DNA from: Pseudocercospora fijiensis CIRAD86
Taxonomy: Eukaryota; Ascomycota; Dothideomycetes; Mycosphaerellales; Mycosphaerellaceae
Assembly (NCBI RefSeq): GCF_000340215.1
Contig: NW_006921535.1
Coordinates: 2,851,663 to 2,915,662 of the forward strand
Length of the DNA: 64,000 nt
Direction: 5' to 3'
The notes beneath the pieces were generated by a model that was given only the letters and a program-made list of their open reading frames with translations, was not told where the DNA came from and made no database searches. The translations under genes were made by a program, and so were the position numbers. Below are positions 55,528 to 64,000 of this stretch, in pieces (position 1 is the stretch's first letter; each line of letters opens with the position of its first letter).

Positions 55528-55773
55528 TAGCGGCTTAAAACGACCGAAAAGCCGACTCTGATTGGTCGGCGGCGAGGAACTTCAAAATTTCTCGATTCTC
55601 GCGCGGTCCGAAGGGCGTAGGAGTCGTAGGATCGACTATAACGCTCCGGCGCCGCGATAGCAGTGTTTCCGAGGCCGTCTCCGTCGTTTACGCCTAATCC
55701 GGCGGCGTTTTTTGCTCGAGGCGGTATCGTTCGCGCCTAATCTAGCGGTATTTACTCGGAGCGGTAGGCTCGA
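55528..55773 (+). repeat. Satellite leader, copy C, cut by the gypsy LTR
   Basis: Nearly identical to leader A over about 245 bp. It ends in GGAGCGGTAGGCTCGA, where copy A continues AAGGCTTATCC but this copy meets the LTR at 55774. Confidence 0.85.
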
Positions 55774-56081
55774 TATAAGAAAATAGGTATATAGCAACGT
55801 ATAGAACACCCTCTACTAATCGCCGTAGTAGAAAGTAGAACTAAACCGTACCTTTCTTAGAACAGGGCAGAGCGACTACTATTAACTAGGCCTAGTACGG
55901 ATAGCATATCTACCGTGCCGGCTACCGAGTATATCCGTACGAGTAATCGAGTATTACGCGTATGCGCTAAGCAAGCTTATCGCCAGCGCGGCTGCATCGT
56001 ACTATACGTAATAATATTATATGATTGTTATATAGGCTTGCTAAGGCAGGACAGGAGACTTTACTTGCTTAGGTTCTTATA
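55774..56081 (-). repeat. Gypsy 3' LTR (left)
   Basis: 308 bp, closely similar to the right LTR over most of its length with differences mostly of G/A and C/T type and a divergent patch near 55955-56010. Confidence 0.88.
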
Positions 56082-56098
56082 ATTATCTCCTTCCCCCG
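56082..56098 (-). other. Polypurine tract of the gypsy element
   Basis: On the minus strand GGGGGAAGGAGATAAT directly precedes the left LTR. Confidence 0.75.
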
Positions 56099-56504
56099 GT
56101 ATAGCTGTCCTAGCTATAGGGTAATATAGTAAATTATACTATTTCTTATACTCTGCGCTATATATGCGCACCTTATACGCATCTGTTGCTGCGCTGTAGT
56201 TGCTAGGCACGTTACGATCTGCCTCGTAGTTGCTTGTTTGTTTATAGATTTAAAGCGTAGCTGCTTCTAGTACTAACTAGAAGTTGCCTAAATTTCTAAG
56301 AACGCGGTAGCTACGCGAGAACGCAAGCTATCCGAAAGCGAGGCGAGTATTTAAAGCATTCGAAGCCCGCTTGAAAACTTCTTCTTTTTCTAAGCGCTCC
56401 GAACACTATACGCCTACGCTTCGCCTACTCCGCCCTCGCGCCCCCCTAGCATTACTTAAAGATTTTTCTTTTTTAAACATCTATTAAAAAAAAACATTAC
56501 TAGT

Positions 56505-57316
56505 ATGTCTACCCCTACGCGTACCGTAGGTAAGCGCGCCGCAGGCGCTAGCCCTGCGACGCCTACTACGCCGGCTTAGCGCCCCCTAAAAGTCCTAGAG
56601 GGCTGCACTCGTTGCTTTAAGTATATAACGGCTAACGGTACGTTTTCTCGCTACTTACTGCGCGTATACGCTTCGCAACTAACTCGCTTTAGTAGACCTA
56701 ACTAAGCTTTATATAGGCGGTAATATAGACCTAGCTACTAAGCGCAACTGTAATCGCTGCCGTAGTAGCTATTACCCCTGCACTCCTATTACGGTACGCT
56801 CCCTCGTCTCGCTACTAGCCCGCATTCGCGCCGCGCGCTCCGCGCGCGACTTATATAACCTAGACGGCTACGACTCCGTCGAGGAGTCGGACGAGGCCTT
56901 AGAGGCACTCTAGGCCGAGTTAGACTCCGTCGTCGTATATATGTTTCGTACGCGCTTCGCTTACGCTCCGTATACTAACCTCGATGTTAGTTATCCTATC
57001 TGCGCTTAACGTCTTTTATACTAATAAGAATAAGGTAACCCTAGGCGGCAAAGCCCTAGCCCGCAAGGGGGCCGCTAGCGGGTCCCTTACGGACGTTAAC
57101 TTGCTTAGTACGCTCGAGCATATCGGCACTAACCTAGCTAGTTTAGTAGAGATCGGTCGTTAGGTATAGTTTTTTCCCGTAGCCTCGTTTCACTTACGCT
57201 TCGCATACTAACCGCACTAGAACCTCGCTTAGCGCGTCGGCGCTAACGCCGTCGCTGCTGTCGATACCGCTATAGGTATCGAAGAGGAGGACGAAGAGGA
57301 GGATAACGATAAGTAG
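56505..57316 (+). pseudogene. Antisense, spliced Cys-rich gene inside the gypsy element
   Basis: A plus-strand gene opposite to the polyprotein, between the chromodomain and the 3' LTR. From ATG 56505 it reads MSTPTRTVGKRAAGASPATP, then CTRCFKYITAN; an intron at 56638-56692 (GTACGT, CAACTAAC branch, TTTAG) leads to IGGNIDLATKRNCNRCRSSY and PCTP, making a possible zinc-binding CX2C..CX2C..C pattern, then an acidic part (DGYDSVEESDEALEAL). Further exons read VTLGGKALARKGAASGSLTD, LEHIGTNLASLVEIGR and, after an intron with ACTAACCGCACTAG, an acidic tail (IEEEDEEEDNDK) and stop at 57316. The splice around 56935-57000 could not be fixed. Stops are RIP-type. Function unknown; possibly a regulatory or host-derived gene carried by the element. 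Confidence 0.55.
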
Positions 57317-57479
57317 GGTAGGCGGCCCGCTATCGCCGCGCCTACGCGGCGCTATCTATATATATATTAGGCCGATAGCCCTTTTTAGTAGCGAAACGAG
57401 CACGTATCTACTATTTTTTCTTAAGTCTCATTTTCTTTTGTTTTAATCACTGCCTGCGCTTACGCTTCGCTTAAGCTTC

Positions 57480-57630
57480 GAACTCGTCTAACGCTATAGA
57501 ATCTTTAATATAAACAGCTAGCTCCTAAGTGTTGTATTCTTTAGGCTAACCTCGCTACTTAACAAGGTAGTACGCCTTCCGCTTCTTTATCTTCTTTACT
57601 ACGATTGTTTCTAACTGCTACTCGTTACCT
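57480..57630 (-). pseudogene. Chromodomain at the C-terminus of gypsy integrase
   Basis: Minus strand reads KIKKRKAYYLVK, then a RIP'd Trp, then RG and PKEYNT, then ELAVYIKDSIALDEFE: the chromodomain pattern YLVKWKGY..TWEP..NL with RIP-altered Trp codons. This marks the element as a chromovirus; chromodomains guide integration toward modified chromatin. Confidence 0.75.
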
Positions 57631-60600
57631 TTAGCGATAGGTATACTTATCTTATACTCCTCGCTATCGCGCCTATACTAAGGCTCGAGGAGGGAAACAT
57701 AGAAAACATTGTAGATCTTCGTGCTTAACGGTAGTGCTAGGCGGTACGCCTACGCTCCGACTGCGTTAATAATGCGGAAAGGCCCTATATACTTCGGGCT
57801 AAGTTTCTTCTTTAGGACATCTAAGCTAATATTCTTTGTCGATAGTAAGACTAGGTTACCTATACTATATGTCTTAGTAGTATAGTATATATTGTATTGC
57901 TTAGCCTAGTATTCTACTGCTTTCTACTAGCGTTCCGCAAGCGTTTTATACGCTTTCCGTAGTCGCTCCGTAGCGTCGATAGCTGCTAGTGCCCTTCCCT
58001 TAGTTAGCTCGTCCCGAGCTAGCAGCTTATTTACGCTTAGTATTAAATTAGGATTGAAGCCGTAGAGCATCCTAAAGGGGCTTATACGCAACGCAGGATA
58101 AACGCTATTGTTGTAGGCAAACTCTACCTAGGGTAACAGTTTAGCCTAATCATCCTAGTTCTCGGAGCAATAGTACCGTAGGTATTGCTCGAGGGTCTAG
58201 TTCGCGCGTTCGGTTTGCCTATTAGTCTAAGGATAGAAGGCTATACTAAGCCTGCGCTTTATATACGCTTCGAAGCAGAAGTCGCTCTAAAACTAGCTAG
58301 TAAAAAGCGATCTACGATCGCTAACAATGCCTAATAGCACTCTAAAACGCCTAATTACCTCCCTTTAAAGGATATCCGCGAGTTCTACTACTATATACTT
58401 CTTCGTCGTTAGGATAAAGAGGCTTATCTTCGTATAGCGGTCGACTATTACGAGGATCGTAGTATATACGTAGGCGCCGAGCTTACTCGGCGGGAGATCG
58501 GTAATAAAGTCTATCGTTAACTCTTACTAAGGTCGGGTCGGTATAGGCAGAGTAGCGAGCTCTCTATAAGGGCAATAGCGCTTCGCCTTCGACCGTTAAT
58601 AAATTCTATAGGTACGGACATAGGCCGTAACATCCTCGGCTATCTTCGGCTAGAAGTACTTTCGGCGTATTAGGTCTATAGTCTTAGCTACACCAAAGTG
58701 TCTAGCTAAAGGGTCGTCGTAGTGTATACGTATTAGTTGCGTACGCAATACGTAGTCCTTAGGGACATATAGCGCATCGCCGTAGTAAATAAGGTTACTA
58801 CGACGAGAATAGCTAGGCGGGAGGTTAGAACTACTTAACGAGGCCAAGCTACCCGCCGGTAAGCTTATCTCGTATAAGCCTCCTCCTCTCGCTTACTCTA
58901 GCTATTACAAAGTGCGTACGAAACTAAGGATTATATTAGGTGTCTCGTAGTAGGGCCCGTTATTCCTAACGATAGTAGCCGCTACTCTTGCGGGACTACT
59001 AATGAAACTCTTGCGTTCCGCTAGCGCTATACTAGCGTCTCGCATCCTAATGTATATAATAGAGATACGTTTTATAATCGGCTCGATATCCTCGGGCAGA
59101 TTTAATTATAAAGCTAGTTTCGACTGCAATATAGGGAGAAGGTTGTTTACTACCTACGACTCGCTCTCGTAGTCGCTACGTCGTAAAGGCGCATCGGCTA
59201 GGTTTCGCTTACTAGCCCGATATTTAATAGTAAAGTTAAAAGGTGTAAGGAAGGTTGCCTATCTTGCCTACCTTCCGATAAGCTGCTTTATCTTTATAAA
59301 GCCCTTAAGATTAGCGTAGTCGATAACTACGCGGGTCGTATACTAGGCGCCGTCGAGGTACGGGCGCTAATGCTTAAAGGACTCGACAACCGCTAGGAGC
59401 TCCTAGTTATAGGTCTTATAATTCGTCTCGGTTAGGACTATTTTTCGTAACTAGAAGGCAATAGGGTGCTAATTCCTATCTTCGCTCTATTGTAATATAA
59501 TTCCTACTAAGGCAAACGTAGAGGCATCGGTTTCGATACGTAGGGGCTTCGTAGGATTATAGTGTCGCAACATCGAGGCCGAGCTAAAGGCAGCCTTTAG
59601 CTAGCGGAACGCTTGCTCCTCGCTTTCGCCCTACGGGACCTACCCTAGCTTTCGGCTATTTACGGCTCCTTTCGACAGGGCGGTTAGTAGTATAACGATC
59701 CGGGAGTAATTAGGGATAAACCTCCGGTAGAAGTTGCAGAATCCGAGGAAGGATTGAACCTCCTTTAGCGTTAATAGGCGAGGCTACTCGTTAATAGCGT
59801 TTACCCTACGCTAATCTATCGATACGCCTTCGGTACTAACGATAAACCTAAGGAATTCGACTTCTTTCTTCTAGAAGGAACATTTCTTTCTATTTGTATA
59901 TAATGTAAACTTTCTAAGCCGCGTAAGGACAGCGCGTACGTCTCGTACGTAGTCCTCTCGCGTTTTGCTATAGACGAGGATATCGTTAAGGTAGACGACA
60001 TAGCAGATATTAACTAGGCTAGCTAACGCCCTATTAATATATCCTTAAAACGTAGCAGGAGCATTAGTAAGCCTAAAAGGTATTACCTTATACTCGAAGT
60101 GCCCGTACCGCGTACGGAACGTAGTCTTCTACTCGTCGCCTCGCTTAATACAGATACGGTAGTATATATCCTAAAGGTCTAAGGACGTATACTATTCGGC
60201 GTCCTTAAGCCTATTAAGCGTTTCGCTAATAAGAGGTAGGGGGTAACGATTTTTAATAGTAATCTCGTTTAGCCCCCTATAATCGATATAGAGTCTTAGA
60301 CTACTATCCTTCTTTAGTACGAACAGGATCGGCGTACCCGCCTCGCTTGTACTAAGCTAGATCTAATCGTTGTCTAAGGCTAAGCTTAGGTAATTACGAA
60401 GGTCGCTAAGCTCTTTTCCTAAAGAATAGTAGAGAGGTTTGTATAGCGGCTTCGTTCCGGGGATTAGGTCGATCGTATGCTCTACGTCTTCGGGGAGCTT
60501 GCGTCTCGCTTTAGGCGTTATTATAAAGACGTCTTCGAAGTCTTTAAATTCTTCTAGTAAGGAGGAACCTTTAGCGATGTCGCGGAGCTAGCGAACGCTA

Positions 60601-60950
60601 ATCGTATATACGTATAGGGCGTTACGCATATCCTTCTAGAATTCCTATAGTTCCCGTACGCGTATCGAACGCGCTACGGCTTCGTTCCTATAGGTCTAGG
60701 CATCCGTCGAGCTATCGACGATTACCTTTTAATCGCGCCTCTAAGGCCTGCTAAGAATAATATTAGGGAGGGGCATCTCGAAAGCGTAGAACACTCCGGT
60801 AGTAATACGTTCTTAGCCTATAGAGTCGGCGATCCGTAAGCGTAGATAATGCGCTTTATAGTAGTATCTTCGGTCGCCCTAGAAACTGTCGGCACTAGGT
60901 AGTACGGCATTAACAATCCGCTAAGGCTAGTGTCGTAGAACGAATTCTTA
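57631..60950 (-). pseudogene. Gypsy pol: protease, reverse transcriptase, RNase H, integrase
   Basis: On the minus strand the reverse transcriptase box reads YLNDILVYS (59993-59970), a RIP-altered YLDD. The integrase zinc-binding region is at 58847-58650: DALYVPKDYVLRTQLIRIHY, then DDPLARHFGVAKTIDLIRRK. Other fragments, such as QIERNVPSRRKKSNSLGLSL around 59860-59900, follow the fixed order of Ty3/gypsy. Stops are frequent. Confidence 0.8.
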
Positions 60951-62440
60951 AGATACTATATTAATATTAGCAGCATTATCTAACAAGCATTCGACGGATA
61001 CTTCCCCTTCTTACGTAACGATTGCTCCGCGTACGCGTCCCGTAGGTACTACTACTACTAAGCTACTTAGTTAAGATTCCGCACCTATCCCTAGCTCTTA
61101 GGAGGTACCTTATCTTTTCCCTTAGCCTTCGAGTCGTTCTTCTTTTCTTTAGCGTTAGCGGCTACCTTGCGCACCGTAGGGTTGTCGTCTTTCTAGAGAT
61201 AGCGGTTCGGGCACGCGTTCTTATAATAGCCTTTCTAGCGACAGCTATAACATTCGACCTTGCTAATATTATACCCGCCTTACGAGTTATCGCCCTTCGC
61301 ATGCTTTCCGCCTACGCTACGGTCGCGATTTGACTGCTGCTTACGGGCCTAACTATTAGATCGACGCTTCTTACCTTTACTACCTCCGGTTTTATCGTAG
61401 TTACGATCCTTGCGTTTGCTAGACGGCTTATTAGGGGTCTCGATACGCGTCGCAAGCTCTACGAGTTCGTAACGCGTCGTTAGCACCGTATAGTATTTAA
61501 TAATCGCGCTGCGAATCGCTAGCTAGAGTTTAACGAGGAGATAGCGGATCCTATACTCCTCGCTATAGTCGCTAAGTTAATCTTCGAGTACTGCGAGCTT
61601 AAGGGCAAAGCTTTAGACTAACTGTCCCTTACGCTAACGGGCCGCCTTATACTCGAGGGTTACGTCTAGTATGCGGTTTATAGAGTCCCCGACGCAGTCC
61701 CGATAGAAGGTTTTAAAGTCCTAGTAGGTATAATTTTGTAGGTCCTTAAGGCTATTTTTATTGTACTATCGCTCCTACGCATCGCCTACGAGGTATATAA
61801 CACTATAAAGTACCTTGCTTTCGTCCGTATAATAGGTAGCTCCGGATAGTATAAAGGTAATAGAAAGTTCTCTAAGGAATCGCCTCGACTCCTTAATCGT
61901 ATCGCCTTTAAAGGGCTTAGGTTCCTTTAGGCGAGGCTTAATAGCCGTAAGGCTAGCGACTGCGTAGCTTATACTAGGTATAGGGGCTACGCTTAGCGTA
62001 CTTCTAGAAAGAGGTAGTCGATACGAGACAGATTTAGCTCTCTAAGATTTAGGCCTCTAAATCGACTCGTTAGCTAATTCTTCCTCGTCCTTATCGTCGT
62101 CGTCGCCTAGGGGTAGGGTTATCGCAGGACCCTCGCCGGCGGTACCGCTGCTCGGAGCTAGCGCATCGCCTACGTCCCTAAGGGCACGAAGACGCGCATT
62201 CTCTCGCTTAGCTTCTTAAGCCTAGACTTCTAGCCTAAGCACTTCTTGCTTAGCTAGAAATCGTTCGAGCCGTAGGCGGGTCGCTTCTCGGCGCGCCTAA
62301 TATTCGGCCTCGTATTATTATATCGCCGCGTCGTTTTCTAATGCTATAGGCGCTCCTAATATATTATTCTACGCGTTTCCCGCGCCCGGCGCGTTCGGAT
62401 CGCTTACGTTTATCTTTCGGGGTTCTATAGGCCGCTACGG
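60951..62440 (-). pseudogene. Gypsy gag with RIP'd CCHC zinc knuckle
   Basis: At about 61252-61208 the minus strand reads ECYSCR, a RIP'd codon, then KGYYKNACPNR. This is CX2CX4HX4C with the His changed to Tyr (CAC to TAC). Upstream is a long charged region without a clear domain. Confidence 0.75.
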
Positions 62441-62459
62441 AGGGTAGACGGTTTAGAAC

Positions 62460-62768
62460 TATAAGAAAATGGGTATATAGCAACGTATAGAATACCCTCT
62501 ACTAATCGCCGTAGTAGAAAGTAGAACTAAACCGTACCTTTCTTAGAACAGGGCAGAGCGACTACTATTAACTAGGCCTAGCACGGATAGCATATCTGCC
62601 GTACCGGCTACCGAGTATGTCCGTACGAGTAATCGAGCTTTTCCGCGTATACGCTAAGTAGGCTTTGCGCTAGCGAGACAGCACCGCAGTGTACGTAATA
62701 ACATTACATAATTGTTATATAGGCTTGCTAAGGCATAATAGGAGACTTCACTTACTTAGGTTCTTATA
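62460..62768 (-). repeat. Gypsy 5' LTR (right)
   Basis: About 309 bp; starts TATAAGAAAATGGGTATATA and ends GGTTCTTATA. Confidence 0.88.
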
Positions 62769-64000
62769 GTATCTAAATAGAGACCTCGCACTCCTTTAGA
62801 GGGTTAAGGATCTACTCCGCTTTACGTCCCTTACTATTAGGCTAACTATCGAATATATAATCGAGATCGTTGTCGGTAAGGTACTTATTAGTAAGCTTGC
62901 CGATCTTGCTTAGTAGGACTAGGCTACGAGCCTTAAGCTTCTTAACCTAGTTCGTAAAGACCTCGGGCTAATATATACCTTCGATAATAGTAGAGTAGCT
63001 AGTCTTATCCTTAGATATAAGGCAGACCTTAATACGTAGGTAACTAGCACCCTCGCTAGCTACGAGCTTAACTATATCTTGTCCGAGACGAGTAGACTCC
63101 TTAGAAGGATAGTTTTTATAAGTACCGCTAACTTTAAAGAACTTAGTAGGCTTAGGGACGGAGATAAGCTCGTATATATAATTAGGTCGAAGGGCGATAG
63201 CTAAGAGCTATAGGGCAGGGTACTAGCGGACGATTTAGTTGCTTATACTATAAGTTTAAAGGGCATTACGGCCTTCTTACTTAGACTTAGGCATTGTACG
63301 TATATACTAAAGGTATATTTTAAACTCCTCCTATATTAGATCGATAAGGAAAGGAAGATATACTCTACGAGGCTCTTATAACTAACTAAAGACTTAAGGG
63401 AAGATAGCATTACTAGTCTAGCGAAAGCGGTCGAAGGAAGTGCCTTAGCTAAGGATGCCGGTAACGAACTTGCTCTAGCGATCCGTTAGCGTAAGGGCGC
63501 GAGTAATAGTACTAGTAGGATTAAACGCGTAGAGTCCTAGAGATATCGGGGCGGTAATAGGGCGTCTAGGAAACTAGTTAGTATAGGCCTAATTAGCCTT
63601 AAGGGTAGCGAAGGCATCTTAATTAGCGATATTACGTCTAATCTTTAATAGGCGGCTAATAAGGACACTCGTCTTAGCACTAGTATAGAGACTATATACC
63701 TTAGCGGCCTTCTTAATATAGCTAGTATATATAGTAAACGGCTCTTCGCCTAGCTTACTAAGGTCGTCGTACTACTAATAGATAGACAGGGCGACAGATG
63801 CTTTACTTATATCGGCCTTATAAACTATATCGATCTCGGTAATAAGATATGCGATAGAGTTACCCTTATAGGAACTATAGATATTCTTAGTTAATAGTAT
63901 CGGCGAGAGGCCTCTATGCCTACGCTTACTAAAGGAACCTTCGGAGGAAATACTATCTTCTAGTAGCGTATCTAGTATATTAATATCCGAGTTACTATAG
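62769..64000 (-). pseudogene. Unidentified RIP'd frame running off the window
   Basis: On the minus strand one frame holds register from at least 63800 down to the gypsy LTR at 62768, interrupted only by TAG/TAA. Legible parts: YDDLSKLGEEPFTIYTSYIK, SLGLYAFNPTSTITRALTLT, NYIYELISVPKPTKFFKVSG, ASYLRIKVCLISKDKTSYST, LLSKIGKLTNKYLTDNDLDY. An internal ATG (MPKSK) lies at 63293. No motif recognised. It is interrupted by the LTR with no end of its own, so the gypsy element or a rearrangement cut it. Probably the gene of another mobile element. Confidence 0.45.

Larger units (their letters stand above)
55774..62768 (-). mobile_element. Ty3/gypsy chromovirus LTR retrotransposon, 7.0 kb, RIP'd
   Basis: LTRs of about 308 bp at 55774-56081 and 62460-62768 have ends TATAAGA..TCTTATA (RIP'd TGTAAGA..TCTTACA). 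The internal part reads on the minus strand as gag with a CCHC knuckle, reverse transcriptase, integrase and a chromodomain. A polypurine tract adjoins the left LTR. The two flanking pentamers (CTCGA left, GTATC right) do not match, so no target duplication is visible. Confidence 0.9.

Overview
The window looks like nuclear DNA of a filamentous ascomycete, probably a Dothideomycete (order-level placement is inference). The reasons are short 47-180 nt spliceosomal introns with GT..AG ends and CTRAC-like branch sites, fungal-only families (Inn1/Fic1, Zn2Cys6 regulators, rhodopsin-domain membrane proteins, LicD/Mnn4-like proteins), and strong repeat-induced point mutation (RIP). Repeats have lost most CpA/TpG, are TpA-rich, and their reading frames are broken almost only by TAG/TAA at Gln and Trp codons. 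Host genes are GC-balanced and have none of this, so the window alternates between gene islands and RIP-degraded repeat blocks.

Layout. 1-2.6 kb: 3' end of a NEDD8-conjugating enzyme (Ubc12) and an mARC-like MOSC protein. 2.9-7.7 kb: RIP block with a Tc1/mariner transposon, a long unidentified RIP'd frame, a tRNA-derived SINE-like element with a 157-bp direct repeat, then a RIP-damaged histidine-phosphatase remnant. 8.5-15.5 kb: a GPI-anchor-type repeat protein, a 1.04-kb element bounded by 13-bp inverted repeats, and a membrane-anchored aspartic-protease-fold protein that lacks the first catalytic Asp. 16-21 kb: Inn1/Fic1 cytokinesis C2 protein (with a GC-AG intron), a 232-bp hAT-type MITE and a five-exon rhodopsin-domain protein.

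21.7-25.9 kb: a 3.54-kb TIR element with TA target duplication, carrying a mariner transposase and a convergent, unidentified 566-codon frame. 26.6-35.3 kb: an MFS sugar-porter gene split by a complete 7.0-kb Ty1/copia retrotransposon (137-bp LTRs, CCTTC target duplication). 35.9-48.3 kb: gene island with a coiled-coil/J-like protein, a Zn2Cys6 regulator, a small 2EXR/F-box-like protein, an intron-containing tRNA-Lys(CTT), a LicD-family protein, an amidase and a secreted aldose 1-epimerase.

48.56-55.77 kb: head-to-tail units made of a ~260-bp leader and a long degenerate satellite. 55.77-62.77 kb: a Ty3/gypsy chromovirus with a chromodomain and an extra, apparently spliced, antisense Cys-rich gene. 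62.77-64 kb: another long unidentified RIP'd frame that runs off the window.

The sugar transporter, Zn2Cys6 regulator and aldose epimerase sit within about 20 kb and could serve sugar use together, but nothing in the sequence proves a cluster. All functional calls come from reading motifs by eye. No alignment or database search was run.
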